This document shows positions 1 through 12,917 of a stretch of 64,000 nt of DNA, one piece after another. The notes beneath the pieces were generated by a model that did no database searches, was not told the origin of the DNA, and was given only the letters and a program-made list of their open reading frames with translations. The translations under genes were made by a program, and so were the position numbers. Source of the stretch: Owenia fusiformis (lineage: Eukaryota; Annelida; Polychaeta; Sabellida; Oweniidae); contig CAIIXF020000006.1 of NCBI GenBank assembly GCA_903813345.2, positions 32,837,524-32,901,523 of the forward strand. The letters run 5' to 3'. Numbering within the stretch: the first letter of the stretch is position 1; each line of letters opens with the position of its first letter.

Positions 1-1075
1 ATATGATTGTTTTGATGAATAGCGCAACCGTTACATTTAGTATGTTTGATTTATAACTTTTGGGGAGGACGCCATCTTCTCAGAAGGAGGGGAGTTGTGT
101 AACGGTTGCTTGATAAGGCTTGTCATGTTTTTAACTTGCAAACAATGCTATCGTCGTGTTAATAGAACAGCATTATAGAAACTTGTTATTGGAACAAGGT
201 ATATAATTTAGTTGATATCTGTAACTGAAAACTAGAACACTTTAATTAGTCATATGACGATATTTGAAATAGAGAGTTAAACTGGTTTTGGGTACAGCTA
301 ACTTTTATGTGCGAGTTGTACAAGTAGTAGTAACCAAAACCCCAGAAAATCCAGACATATGTCCCGTTGAAGAACCCTAAGTTGTATTACTTGGAACCTT
401 TAGTATTGATACTTCTCTGCTGATTCCTGTTTTTAAAGCAAATCGCTTGGAGTTTTTTTGAAGTTATGGAGGACTTCAGCAAGGGGCGATTTTCAAGAGT
501 TATTTGAAAATATTTTCAAAAGGAATTTCTACACGGTATACACAATTGTTCTTCAAATGATAAATTATTTAGAACCTTATAGTATCAGAAGAAATGATAT
601 AAAGGTTATCAAATGTTATAGTCATCAGATGAGACAATAAACTCTATCTTTGACTTTTCCTTTTTTCTTTCATTTTCTTACTGGTGATCATCACATTTTT
701 TTCTTTTTAATCTTTGATCTTTCTAATGTTTATCATTAGAATTTTGGGTGGTAAAAATCAAAAACAATTTTTATCTAGAATGTAGTGAATAAGACCAATT
801 TTTTTTAAATCTAATTATTGTTAAAATTGTGTTATCCCTGGAAATCGAGAAAGTGTTCAAAAACATATAATTAGTTTAAAATACGCCGTAAACAATTTTA
901 TTAAGAAAATCTAAAACTCTCTCAATATGTCTAAACACTTTTTGGGTATAGTTTTGCATGATGCATGCATTTTTAAAAATTAAAAGTGAATCCCTTGGGC
1001 AGATTTTTATGAAACAAAATAAATGTATATAAAAAGTGAATTTCTATATTGGATTCTTGATAGAACTTTTGCTCA
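1..1075. other. no gene recognised
   Basis: AT-rich sequence with no coding stretch, RNA gene or clear repeat that I recognise. The longest open frame (458-640, starting at TTG) has no family resemblance. Confidence 0.6.
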
Positions 1076-1078
1076 TAA

Positions 1079-1900
1079 AAGGACCCCTGTTAAACTCCAA
1101 GGGATTTTGTTAAAGGAGCACGTAGGTTATCGCAAACAATTTCAAACGATTCTAACTTGAATTATGAATATTTTTTGATCATGAATATGGGTGTATCTTT
1201 TAGATCCATTCATTATCTTCAAGAAAAGTATATATAATGATAATTTAGTTAATCAGACCTAAGTGATATTGAAGGGGCAATGGACCAATCAACATACTTT
1301 TACAAAAATGTTGACCTAATTTTCACCAAAAATGCAACCTATTATTATATTGTTGAATGCATAATTAGAATGTGCTTTGAAACATGTTCGATTTCCTAAA
1401 AGGAAAATTTGATTGCTCCAGGGACTTTAAAGATATTCAATTTGGATGACCAAAATGAACTGAAACCAATGGATAGCATGAGATTTTTCAATGGAGAAAT
1501 AACATGGGGAACACTTATCTTAATGCAATTAAGTTTTTCTTTCAAGAACTATTTGATACATCAAAATAAAGAATAGTAATGCATTAAACATTGTAAAAAA
1601 TGATTGCATTTTTGGTGAAAATGGGGTCAACATCTTCAAAATTGGGTCAAAAGGTGTGTTGATGGGTTAATTGCTATAGTAATATCTCCGAGTTTGTTTG
1701 AATTTATTATTACTGTGCATAATTTTCTTTGAGATAATGAATTGATCTAAAAGATAAACTTGTCTTCATTGTCAGAAAATAGTCATAATCCAAGATATAA
1801 CCTTCTGAAATTGTTTGCGATAACCCACGTGCTCCTTTGTAAGAACAAATCAAGGACTGTCTATATTACTATTTCAAAGCATTGAAAACAGGGGTTCTGC
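1079..1900. mobile_element. foldback (long inverted-repeat) element
   Basis: The two halves are an imperfect palindrome. The word GGAGCACGTAGGTTATCGCA near 1116 returns inverted near 1818-1840. Inner words match inverted too: TTTTCACCAAAAATGCAACC near 1311 against 1611-1632, and the strings around 1262-1290 against 1650-1690. Outer edges may reach AGGACCCCTGTT (1079) and AACAGGGGTTCT (1887). There is no ORF. It looks like a non-autonomous foldback or MITE; the superfamily is unknown. Confidence 0.6.
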
Positions 1901-1966
1901 AACAGGACATAAAACCTTAACGAAGCTTCTTTAGAAATTTTTTGTTGACACTAAAGGTTGAGATCG

Positions 1967-2190
1967 TCAGTTGACCTGGGTAGGATACGATGAAGACTGT
2001 GTGATTTTGGCTTCTTGTTGGATGCTTGGATTTTGGACCATGCTTTGTTGAGTCTTAGTCCGGCAGCGTAGTGGGCTTACCTTGTTTTGTCTGATTAAGT
2101 TTTTTTCTCTGCAGATTATGCATTGTAAGGGTACCCGTAGTGATATCTGGGTGGGTGTAGAGGTCTCACCCTTGAGGAATTTTAGCAAAA
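1967..2190 (-). pseudogene. short Cys-rich coding relic
   Basis: A minus-strand open frame holds LQCIICREKN, then a Cys about 18 residues on and a Gln-rich stretch. This resembles the N-terminal C-x2-C region that I associate with the repeat-borne protein family whose C-terminal part lies at 2870-3825. The order is wrong for a single gene copy because this piece is downstream of that C-terminus, so it would be another copy. Chance is a real alternative. Confidence 0.22.
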
Positions 2191-2196
2191 TGCAAA

Positions 2197-2235
2197 AATC
2201 CAATATGGCCGCCATGAAATCCAATATGGCCGCCA
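2197..2235 (+). repeat. two-copy 19-bp tandem repeat
   Basis: The word AATCCAATATGGCCGCCAT occurs twice in direct tandem, with one A between the copies. Confidence 0.85.
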
Positions 2236-2869
2236 TAAAAACTTTGAAATGTCATAACTTGGTTAATATTTATGATAAAAACTTGTTCTTGGTGTCAATT
2301 TCTATGTTTTAGGGGTAGAGGAATTGAATGGAAATGTTACTTTTTATGATTTAATATGATATAATGAAGAAGTTTGCAATTTTCCCATATTTTACAAAAT
2401 ATTTTGGGCAGATTATTTAAAAAGCAATACTTGTCCTTAATTTGGCTTCAAAGATAATATAGGATTTTAACATAACCCTTTTTTAAAACAGTGCCCAGAG
2501 TTTGAACACCTTTGGACAAAAGTAGACAGCCAGAATTAGAGCTTAAAAAGTAAACTTCAGTGATAATCTAACTTGATAGAGCACAATAACTGACCCAAAA
2601 TGTACATCTGTGCAGATGCAGATCCACAATGAAACACATGCTGTAGTCTTATAAACATTAACACATGTTGTAGTCATATAAACATTAACTTTATTCAAGG
2701 AATGCATATATTTTAGAAGTGTACATGTACACAATCAATGAAAAAAAGGTTTAAATCAAAGGCAAAGATGTTTTAACTACTGATCACAAAAAGATAATGT
2801 GATTATTTTTCAATTCTAATATAGATCATGCTCTGGGGGATCACATATACACATTGTGTAAAGAATGTT

Positions 2870-3825
2870 TAATCATCATTCTCTTCTTCCTCAGTATCAG
2901 TTTATTGTTTGCAACTACATATGTTTGATTTGCATGGGATTTGACTTCTATAGGAACACCTGATTAGTTTGAGTAGTTCGTTTGGATCAAGGGCACACCA
3001 GACGGAATCATCTTTGAAGTAAGCAGGTCAGAATCGTCATATTTTGTCCATCCATAATCTGGGGGGTTCAACTCTGGTGGATGTGCGTCAAGTGAATGCA
3101 ACCAAATTGCAACTTGCAGAAGAGCCCTCAATACATTTTACTAAAATGATTCATTTGTTGGGAGTAATGAACAAATGCACAATGTGGTGGCTTTTGTTTG
3201 CCCAACCTTCTGCATCCATGTTTTCTGCCAAGCCTTTGTTAGGGACACACATTTCGATTGTCCATAACATGCTAAGATGAAGTTGGTAGCCTGGTCTTGG
3301 ATATCTGCAAAGGATGCATGGCCTAAAGTCACATTTCCAAGCAGCTCCAATTTGTACTTTCCTGATCTCAGTACTTTAAGGCCCGTATGTTTGCCAACAC
3401 CAAAGTAGCATGCTACAGTGTCGCAGCTTGTTAAAGTGTGGGTTGCAAGTAGTTGCGGCACAATATCCTTGTGCCAAGTTTTTCTAAGGTCCCATCAATA
3501 TCAATGAGAGCCCTTCCTGCTGCAGGTTATGACATGACATTGGAGGTTCCTGCTGTTGTGCTTTATTGGAAGCAACAGTGAGGATAACATTTTGTGCAGG
3601 GAGGCAAGTATTCGACTGAAGATTGAAGGTTTGACTGGCATTTTTAGTACGAGACTGGCTGGTACGTTCTTTGATACTGTTTTTGTAGTATCTATCAAAT
3701 ATCAGGTAAACATCAGCTTTTTGCATCTGCCTTTGGATGTAGCCATGGAAATTTGTAAGATATGTCTTCACAGTAGCACGTACCGTTAGCAAAGGAACAC
3801 CAGGCCCGTAGCCAGGATTTGCCAA
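2870..3825 (-). pseudogene. degenerate protein of the 'TGCDT' repeat-borne family
   Basis: Read on the minus strand, three frames together give one decayed protein. Near 3710-3670 is VYLIFDRYYKNSIKE. Near 3440-3380 is TLTSCDTVACYFGVGKH. Near 3080-3040 is PPDYGWTKY, then NELLKLIRCSYRSQIPC and an acidic tail near 2885. In this order the blocks match a multicopy family of uncharacterised proteins common in cnidarian and mollusc genomes, usually with HALTGCDTxSxxxGxGK. That block recalls the helix-hairpin region of FEN/XPG-type nucleases, which is my inference, not an established function. Frameshifts near 3480 and 3145 and a stop near 2905 show it is dead. The N-terminal part is missing. Confidence 0.6.
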
Positions 3826-5465
3826 GGGGGTTCACTTTTTGAAATATTCCAGAGGGGGTTTACCTTTGACAATTTAGGTAAAAAACATAAGAAGTGAGTA
3901 GCTCCCATAATAATATCATATTCTATCGTATTTGGGGATTCCCCTTAGCCATCTCATATGGTCATACAAGCCTTATATGGATCTTATGATATTCAAAATG
4001 GCGGACAACGGTCAGTTGGATTCCTATATGGTCATGTAAGCCTTATATTTAATGCTGTAGTTGATATACGGAAGTACAATAGGATAGCACAACGAGGTTA
4101 ACGCCTTTGTCGTTATCGCTAGTATAGTAGTTTGAGATCAATATAATGTTAGATTTAGTACGATAACGGAAGTTAGGGCGTGGCATGGCCTAATCATTTA
4201 AATCCGACCATTATATGGTGTTCTTCGATGTTCCTTGTTCTTATTTGGATATTTATTTTTTATCAATATTTTTTAGCATAACGGTCGTAGAAATAATAGG
4301 TAATAAATTGCGGGAAAGGCTTTCCCGGCCTTTCTTGGCAACTAAAGTCACACTAATGATCGATTAATCATTTTTCTCCATTTTCAAAGTGTTAAATCTT
4401 ACCTTAGACATGTAAAACGCTTGGTAATTGATGAAATATAATCAATGAAATACATTTTCAATACGGCGCCCTCCATGTTGCTGAATGTTAGGTTGGAGAC
4501 TTCAGAAGAGTTTCCCACACAGGGTGTTCCAAAAGTAACAGGACTGGTGCTGGCATTTTGTCAATACTGCACTGAGTGTCTTCAAATTTTCATAAATTGT
4601 ACTTTGAAGTATTGCAACTACAATTCTAAAGTTTCAGAAAACATGATAAATACGGGTAGAGTTATGGTTACTATAGTAACATGACATAACACTACCCGGG
4701 GCAACGTTTTCATGAAAATGTGATATCTAACATTTTTGTATTGAAGATGGTATCTAATTCAACTATTACAATACAACACTTCTTGTTTGTTTTATTAGTT
4801 GCGTTGATGTAATGATCTTGCTATACAACCCAGATTCAAGTATGATTTCATAATAATAATAATTATTCACTTTTCTGGAATATCACTATGTAGAACAGTC
4901 TGCACAATTCATGGTTGAGTTTTTGAAAAGACCCAACTTGAAGTCAGTCATCCACCTTAATAACCCGCCTGCCCTGCCCGCAAGTCAGCATTAAAGACCA
5001 CTGCAGAAATAGAGGACCTAGGTCTTGAGGTCTAAGACCATGCACCATACTGTTCTGATCATGCGAAATCTAATTTTTACTTATATATAGAACGGAACGC
5101 TAATCAGCGCGGTGAGACCTTTAAAGATGAGAATGACCTTCTCCAAGTTGACCAATCGACCCTGCGTGATATATTCTCAAATGGGTTCACTCATGTGTTT
5201 GAGTCAAGGATCAAGAGTGCTTCTGTTGTACTGATATCTTATCTTAGTGCGAATCTTGAGAGCGAATGAGTATAACAGGTCTTTTAACTTTGCACATTTT
5301 AGATCAATCAAAATATATAACTATTTTTCATATGTTTACCGTCTTGGTAGATACAAAACAACATGTATAATATTCTAATTAAACGGATTTTTATATTTCG
5401 TGGCCTCATTCCGTTAAGAGTGGTGTCGAACCATTGATTTAAATGTATTTATATAATCACTTTGT
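3826..5465. other. no gene; short repeat words only
   Basis: I see no gene. Near 3806-3835 is CCCGTAGCCAGGATTT followed by a G run, a word that recurs in marine invertebrate repeats. Near 3955-4055 the phrase ATATGGTCAT.CAAGCCTTAT occurs twice. Confidence 0.4.
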
Positions 5466-8434
5466 CACGCCTAACCATCGCGTAAGCAGGCGTCACCGTA
5501 CTGCGTCAAAAAATACAGTAGTACAGTTTTCTGTACGGTGACGAAAATTAACTGAGTTGAAGCAAAAACTATAATGAGGGTTTTACACGCCTTACCATCG
5601 CGTAAGCAGGCGTCACCGTACAGCGTCAAAAAATAGCGGAGTACAGTTTTCTGTACGGTAACGCAAATTAACTGCTTTGAAGCAAAAACTATGACAAGGG
5701 TTTAAAAAAATTAATTTGATGAAAACTAATACGATTTCATGTGAAATAAAAACAGCATTCTCTTAGAAATGGTTTTAACTTTCTGATTATGATAAACGTT
5801 TTACGAGCACTGTTCGGATTTTTTCTGAGTGAATCGGCCCACATAATCGACCTAAGTGAAAAAAGGTTGTTTTTTCACATTTCGTTTGGTTATTATTTTC
5901 CCTGCCGTCTGAGAGTATTGATTATTTTTATGAGAATATGTATTTGTTAAATACACATTTTAGAACGGGCGAAGATTCAGCAAACAACCATTCATTATGT
6001 ATATTTAAAAAAGATCAAATTTGTACTGTGACGCACCAGCTGTACGGTGACGCTATGCTTTGATGAACTAAATGAGACTAAGATTGTATGAAATGGAAAC
6101 TCTGGAGTATGATCATTTGTTCATATATAGTGTATGGGCGCTACAGTTCAACGATATCTTCCATCGCTTAATGGAAGGTCACTGGAAATGTATGATACGG
6201 TAAAGATCATGAAACCAAAAACTCTCCTGTTGCTATGTTATTGATGTTTTAAAACAAGGGATGTCACAAGTAAATCTCATCTTGCACGTGTGACTTTTTG
6301 GGATGAAAGATGCAATATCTTGCATGGGGTAAAGATGGATGTGTAGGCTATCTTTGTTAGTCATATGAGAAAAGCCTGGTTTAGTTCAAATGATACCAAA
6401 GCATTACGTCAACTTTCAAATAGTTAATTCCATGAAAACTAAAAATATCGAAATTAATACTTCCTGTCCGCCATCTTAAATGCGAAGGTGACGGTTGTAA
6501 CCTTCGCTTGATACTTACCAGTGATAATGTACATGTAGATCTGACGCTTCTTTACCTCTTGTTTGAACAGTAAGTTTAGAGTACTTCATAAAATCTAAGG
6601 AATCGTCACCGTACAGTTGACGCGTCACCGTACAGATCTGATTTTATTTTTATAAACACAATGTATGATTATTTGTTAAATCTTCAACAGGCCTAAAATA
6701 TGTAGTTAACAATTACATATTCTCATAAAAATAACCAATACTATCAGACGCCAGGGAAAATAATAACCAAACAAAATGTGAAAAACAACATTTTTTCTCC
6801 TGGGTCTGTTATGTGGGCCGATTCACTCAGAAAGATTCCGGGCAGGACTCGAAAAGCTGTTATCGTAATTGGAAAGTTAAAACAATTTCTAAGAGAATAC
6901 TGTTTTTATCAAACACGAAATCATAACTGTTTTCATCAAATAATTTTTTTTAAAACCCTCATCATATTTTTTTCTTCAAATCAGTTAATTTCGTCACCGT
7001 ACAGAAAACTGTACTACTGTATTTTTTGACGCTGTACGGTGACGCCATTTATCGCGATGGTTAGGCGTGTTTTAAAAAGATTAATTAGATGAAAATAAAT
7101 ACGATTTCGGGTGTAATAAATACAGCATTCTCTTAGGAATGGTTTTAACTTTCTAATTATGATAAAGGTTTTTCGAGCACTGCTCGGATTTTTTCTGACT
7201 GGATCGGCCCACATAATCGACTCGAGAGAAAAATGGTGTTTTTTTCACTTTTCGTTTGGTTATTATTTTCCCTGTGGTCTGAGAGTATGGATTATTTTTA
7301 TGAGAATATGTATTTGTTATCTACACATTTTAGAACAGATGAATATTCGGCAAATAATCATTCAGTGTATTTATTTAAAAAAGATCAGAACTGTACGGTG
7401 ACGCATCAGCTGTACGGTGACGCTTCCTTAGATTTTATGAAGTGCTCTAAGCTTACTGTTCGAACAAGAGGTAAAGAAGTGTCAGATCTACATGTACATT
7501 ATCACTGGTAAGTATCAAGCGAAGGTTACAGCCGTCACCTTCGCATTTAAGATGGCGGACAGGAAGTATTAATTTCGATATTTTTAGTTTTCATGGAATT
7601 AACTATTTGAAAGTTGACGTAATGGTATCATTTGAACTAAACCAGGCTTTTCTCATATGACTAACAAAGATAGCCTACACAGTCATCTTTACCCCATGCA
7701 AGATATTGCATCTTTCATCCTAAAAAGTCACACGTGCAAGATGAGATTTACTTGTGACATCCCTTGTTTTAAAACATCAATAACATAGCAACAAGAGAGT
7801 TTTTGGTTTCATGATCTTTACCGTATCATACATTTCCAGTAACCTTCCATTAAGCTGTGGAAGATATCGTTGAACTGTAGCGCCCATGCACTATATATGA
7901 ACAAATGATCATACTCCAGAGTTTCCATTTCATACAATCTTAGTCTCATTTAGTTCATCAAAGCATAGCGTCACCGTACAGCTGGTGCGTCACCGTACAA
8001 ATTTGATCTTTTTTAAATATACATAATGAATGGTTGTTTGCTGATTCTTCGCCCGTTCTAAAATGTGTAAGTAACAAATACATATTCTCATAAAAATAAT
8101 CCATACTCTCAGACGGTAGGGAAAATAATAACCAAACAAAATGTGAAAAACAACCTTTTTTCACTCTGGTCGATTATGTGGGCCGATTCACTCAGAAAAA
8201 ATCCGAACAGTGCTCTTAAAACGTTTATCATAATCAGAAAGTTAAAACCATTTCTAAGAGAATGCTGTTTTTATTTCACATGAAATCGTATTAGTTTTCA
8301 TCAAATTAATTTTTTTAAACTCTTGTCATAGTTTTTGCTTCAAAGCAGTTAATTTGCGTTACCGTACAGAAAACTGTACTCCGCTATTTTTTGACGCTGT
8401 ACGGTGACGCCTGCTTACGCGATGGTAAGGCGTG
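5466..8434. mobile_element. two inverted copies of a long-TIR element forming a ~2.9-kb palindrome
   Basis: Ends are CACGCCTAACCATCGCG (5466; a tandemly duplicated edge follows at 5586) and its inverse at 8415-8434. A third, inverted edge lies at 7048-7067. The segment 5586-7067 is itself an element with long TIRs: 5754-5940 returns inverted at 6725-6910. A second copy runs in the opposite sense to 8434 and shares the 6990-7067 edge, so the whole is a palindrome centred near 7012. The word CTGTACGGTGACG or its inverse occurs about 15 times. TTTGT flanks both outer ends (possible 5-bp TSD). There is no transposase. Confidence 0.8.
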
Positions 8435-8739
8435 TTTGTATAACACCTGTTCAGTTTGAGTAAATCATTCAGATTTTGAATAAAACGTGGCAACGACGTC
8501 GATGGACAAAAGTTCGTACCAAAATCATTAGACTATGAGCATTGTCAGATAGAACTGTTTTAAAGAGCTTTGTGGCACACAGACGTTGACGTCTATGTCT
8601 ATGTCAATAATCTGCAAAAGGCTAATAAGCCCATATAAAGCAGATATATAATTTAAAAGTGATAGAATTTGAATAGAATATAATTTAAAACCTTAACATT
8701 TAAAACGTATAGTGCTGCGGGAATTATATCATATATAAT

Positions 8740-9388
8740 ATGGATAGAACCAGGACAAATCACAAAATACATTTATGGTCTGCAAAGAGAAAGTCTAGCT
8801 GGGACTATAAAACACAGCAGTTATTAGTTAAAGGAGGAGTCCCAATAACAAATGGCACAAACGTCTCAACCAAACTTGCTCTTAATACACTGAAACATTA
8901 CCTGAATCAAAATGACACATTCCTAACCAACATATGGGATGACAAAAATAATGAAGCAAATGGAAACAAACTTAGGACATTCCGTCAATTTAAATATGGT
9001 GTGGTGACTGAACAGTACTTAAAAAACAGAATGCCCAGACAACACAGGAGAATACTTGCTCAGTTCCGAACAGGAAGTCTCCACTTAAATATAGAGACAG
9101 GTAGATGGAACAATACACCGCTGCAAGAACGAAAATGTATTGTGATAATGATATCGATTGTATTGAGGATGAGATACACTTTTTGACTCAATGTGAACAT
9201 TATAAGGACATAAGGAAAGAGTTTTATGACAATTTTAAAGTAACAGCCCCCCATATAAACATTAATTCAAATGATGGCCTGGGTACACTGATCAGTCTTA
9301 TGCATGACAAAAACATCCAAAATTTATTGGCTTCAACTCTATTTAAAATGTGGCAAAAAAGGAAACTCAATATTGAGAGGGTCTGACA
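8740..9388 (+). pseudogene. LINE ORF2 C-terminal fragment
   Basis: Frame 1 (8740 to about 9130) continues after a frameshift in frame 3 to the stop at 9384. The blocks are FRTGSLHLNIETGR, QERKC, then the second knuckle Cys and IEDEIHFLTQCEHYKDIRKE. This is the C-x2-C...HF-x3-C knuckle found after the reverse transcriptase in several invertebrate non-LTR elements, and three other fragments in this window share it. The upstream RT domain is absent, so the copy is 5'-truncated. The frameshift falls inside the knuckle, near 9133. Confidence 0.75.
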
Positions 9389-9734
9389 TGATCAAAACAA
9401 CTGCTCAACAGATATTTATTTTAGTCAACTTAAAATGCTTACTCTAAAAACATGCTGATATTATTATTTGAACAGTGCAATAATTGTATATTATAGAACA
9501 GTATATTTATTTAATGGACATTATTACCACCTTGCCGGGCCAGTTCTAGGGGTTTTAGTGCTAGTTTAGAAGGCGTTTATTTTACTATATCGACCTGAGA
9601 AATGTGTGACGTCATAGTGGTGGTCCATATGGACCGGTCTAGAATATATTCTGGTCCGGCAATTTTCCCCGGGAAATTAGATATCGTTCTATGCTTAAGA
9701 TTTTCTTGCTGTTTCAGTTATGGTCGTTAACGAT

Positions 9735-10438
9735 GGTAATAATACTAATAACGTCATTTCTGCGAGCAATATAGTGAAATATTGGACCTTGGGCCTTCGG
9801 CCCTCGGTCCAATATTTCACTTTATCCAACGATTAATGTGTTATCTGTACAATAACAGCTATTGATATTTCTGATATTATTGAAATCCGTGTGATATTTT
9901 CCAGAAAATCGTTTATCAAACTCATATGCGTGTGATATCGTTTATCTCACGCATATCCGTGTGATATCACATTTGCATTTCGCGCCACAATATTGTTGGA
10001 AATTAGGTCAGATAATTCATTCTCTTTTGAGAAAATAGGTCCGTTAATTTATTCTCTTTAAGTTTCATTGGTGTATTGAATTATGATTGTGTATATAATT
10101 TGATTAGAAGGCTGTTAAATAACGATTAAAAAATGGTATTCATGACGAACTATATCATGTACAGAAAGTAGTGCATATTACTGCGCATTGAGTAAAGTAC
10201 AAATCAAATTGGATCAGAACATCACAAGGTGGTTGTAATCATGGGATAAACCCAATATCACATAATTTCTCGTGATATCATTTTATCGCCTCGTAGATAT
10301 CAAATATCAACACTCATTCGCTTCGCTCACTCGTGTTGATATTTGATATCAACTCGGCGATAAAAATGATATCACTCAAAATGATGTGATATTCTGTATA
10401 AATTGCCCTTAGAAATGACGTTATTGTACTATTGTTCC
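9735..10438. mobile_element. TIR element nested in LINE 3' region, with two hairpins
   Basis: Terminal repeats pair TAATAACGTCATTTCT (about 9748) with AGAAATGACGTTATTG (10411). Inside are two palindromes: 9773-9821 (stem AGTGAAATATTGGACC) and 10272-10375 (inner stem GATATCAAATATCAACAC). The LINE-like tail ending in (AAT)n resumes at about 10440, so I read this as an insertion into the 3' UTR of the fragment ending at 9388. Confidence 0.55.
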
Positions 10439-10439
10439 A

Positions 10440-10578
10440 GATTGTAGAAGGACCTAAGTGTCTCATAAGTCGACACCGGCTAGTAGTGTTTTAGTTTACT
10501 TTGTATTTGACATTGTATGTATACTTTTAACACTAGTGACACTATAATAAAATATTTTAATAATAATAATAATAATAT
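10440..10578 (+). repeat. LINE 3' tail ending in (AAT)n
   Basis: T-rich 3'-UTR-like sequence ends in AATAATAATAATAATAAT at about 10558. LINE 3' ends often carry such microsatellite tails. Assignment to the 8740 fragment is inferred. Confidence 0.4.
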
Positions 10579-11029
10579 CATATTATTTTATATCCCGACG
10601 CCAGGATTATATGATAAATTAACAGGAATATTTGTGATATACGTCATGTTATTATATGATCACCCAAAAGCTTACTCACTACCTCATCGGGTTTACTCAC
10701 GGTATAATCGGAATACTCATATAGGCGGGTAGACTTCCCCCTTGGTATAAGGTACAACTCATAGGTTGGCGTTTCGATTTAACATGCAAGCTTAAACTCT
10801 CTAATATTACTTTTTCGCCTCCTACGAAGAAATGTAAAAGAGAAGCATTGATAAGGAGAGCTTTTTAGAAGTTTCTAACTTTTTTTATTCTGTATTGTAA
10901 GTGATTATCATGGAATTTAGACACATTTTTTAGAATGAGGTGGATTTTGACATCCTGAAATATTGTATTTGTATTATCAAAACGTTCGTTTCTACAACGT
11001 TTTTTGTGAAGCAATGAAATTCAATTTTC

Positions 11030-12348
11030 TATTTTTAACCGTTACCTTTTGCTTAATAAAATAAAAACCTAGTACTGTACGAGCAGTCTAAGCTAGATGA
11101 TGAAGTAAAGTCTTAGTTTTCGTAAAGAAACCGATGCGCATTCCACCAGAAGTATCTTTTAAGATTTTCTTATAGACATTGTTCCACAATTCTGGTCATT
11201 CTCGTTCGTAGGAGAAATATGTTACTGAGCAAACCTAGAATCTAACCAATTTAGTGAAGAATATGGCTTTTTAAACAGGAGACTAAATTTGGGGGCTCGT
11301 GCGATCTTGAACAATATTCTTTCTATTTGACCTTCAAGATTTGACCTTCGGTAACCTTTTCAAGGTCAATAAAGGTCGAAAATATATTTTTCAACTTGCT
11401 TCAAATTGACCATTTTTCAAATCATCTAAAAGTTATCAGAAGTTCAAATCTCAAGATCAAAAAGGGTCAAAAAGGTCTTTTTTAACTTGTTTCAAATTGA
11501 CCAATTCTTTTTTCAAAATCATCTAGAAGTTCTCAAAAGTTCAAATCTGACTATAGATTTGACCTTCAATGACATTCTCAAGGTCAAAAAATATTTGACC
11601 TTCTCAAGGTCGAAAAAGTCTATTTTCAACTTGCTTCAATTCTTGCTCCAATTCTTTTTTTCAAAATCATCTACAAGTTCTCAGAAGTTCAAATCTGACT
11701 TTAGATTTGAGATTTCATCTTCAATGACCTTGTCAGGGTAGAAAAAGGTCTGTTTTCAACTTGCTTCAAATTGACCAATTTTTATTTTTGAAATCATCTA
11801 CAAGTTTTCAGAAATTCAAATCTGACGATAGAACGAATTGAATCAAAGATTGGACGAATAATATTGTGAGCAACTAGGTGGTGACATTTTGTCATGTAAA
11901 TGCCTTATTTTCGTCTCAATAACATCATCAGTCATGAAAATAAAAAGAAAGCATAGGATGTTGAATAGAAATGTAAAGGTTACGTGCATCGCTATTCCCA
12001 CAAAGTTATAACATGATCATGAGAGTGAAATATATTGTTTCTTGGTTTGGCAATAACTCATTCTTTGCTGTAATTTAAATATAAACATAAAAATACGAAT
12101 ACAACTAACTTTTGATTGTACGTTTATATTTTACATAATTTTAAAGTCATTGTGTATCCTCCAACACATGCTTAATAAAGTTTTACAAAGACAATTCAAA
12201 TAATTCAAAAAATAAATAATGATGATCTAAACACTCCATTGTTCGCAATCGAAGATATGTTATCAAATGCATCTTCTGGCATAGCTTTCACGAAATAATG
12301 CATCGATAGTGTATATTAATACGGCCGATGTGTTGGAGGATACAAATA
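11030..12348 (-). mobile_element. element Q, copy 1
   Basis: TIR words TGTATCCTCCAACACA (about 12152) and inverted ATGTGTTGGAGGATAC (12333) bound an inner unit. Sequence 11030-11290 and 12270-12365 is repeated, in inverted order, at 58190-58430, 58957-58998 and 59462-59528. The two copies are therefore the same element. This one carries about 1 kb extra, including the 11320-11860 minisatellite. Confidence 0.65.
11320..11860 (+). repeat. degenerate minisatellite rich in AAGGTCA/TGACCTT
   Basis: About four copies of a 90-145-bp unit, marked by CAACTTGCTTCAAATTGACC at about 11393, 11485, 11628 (diverged) and 11758 and by ATCATCTA.AAGTT.TCAGAA. The unit contains AGGTCA half-sites in both orientations; TCAAGGTCA lies at 11360-11368 and 11578-11586. 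Confidence 0.75.
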
Positions 12349-12701
12349 TTTGACCAATCGTATACCTGTAGTAAAACATACTTAATTATGTGACTAAGAC
12401 ATATCAAACATACCGCTTTCAAGAGTTGGTAGCACAAACATTTTATTAACATGCTCAAAAATATCAACGCAGTCGATACATTTTAGGTTAAGAAATTCAA
12501 TTGAATTAATTGTCTAAAAATCAATCATTAAAGTAATATTTTTAGAAAGATAAGCAATATTACAAACAGGTACCATGTGGTAATGATTGCTTAAAGTCTG
12601 GTCAACAAAAATAGCACATTGCATGTCCATGAAATCAACAATATGTCGCAGTCTCTAGTACAACAGATTTTTAAAATGTCAATTATCGTAAATTGTCCCA
12701 C

Positions 12702-12917
12702 AAACAGTCCCATTATCCCAAACTTAGAGAGAGAATATAGAGATATATCGGGAACTATGACAGGGCATGTAATGCTCCCAAAGTGATTAAGAAATGTATA
12801 AACAGTCCCATTATCCCAAATTTAGAGAGAGAATATAGAGATATATCGGGTACTGCGACTGGGCATTATAAACAGTCCCATTATCCCAACTTATAGAGGG
12901 AATATAGAGATTTATTA
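12702..12917 (+). repeat. tandem repeat of ~70-95 bp, three copies
   Basis: AACAGTCCCATTATCCCAA followed by GAGAATATAGAGATATATCG repeats at about 12702, 12797 and 12869. The third copy stops at 12917 and resumes at 13628 (TTACTGTGACAGGGCATG), so it was split by an insertion. Confidence 0.85.

Noticed and set aside
2082-2312. Plus-strand 76-codon frame with tandem Met-Ala-Ala
   Set aside because: It includes the 19-bp tandem repeat and a CTGCAG acceptor-like site but no recognisable protein.
7014-8164. Paired minus/plus ORFs (about 60-90 codons)
   Set aside because: They mirror each other because the region is a palindrome; no family resemblance.
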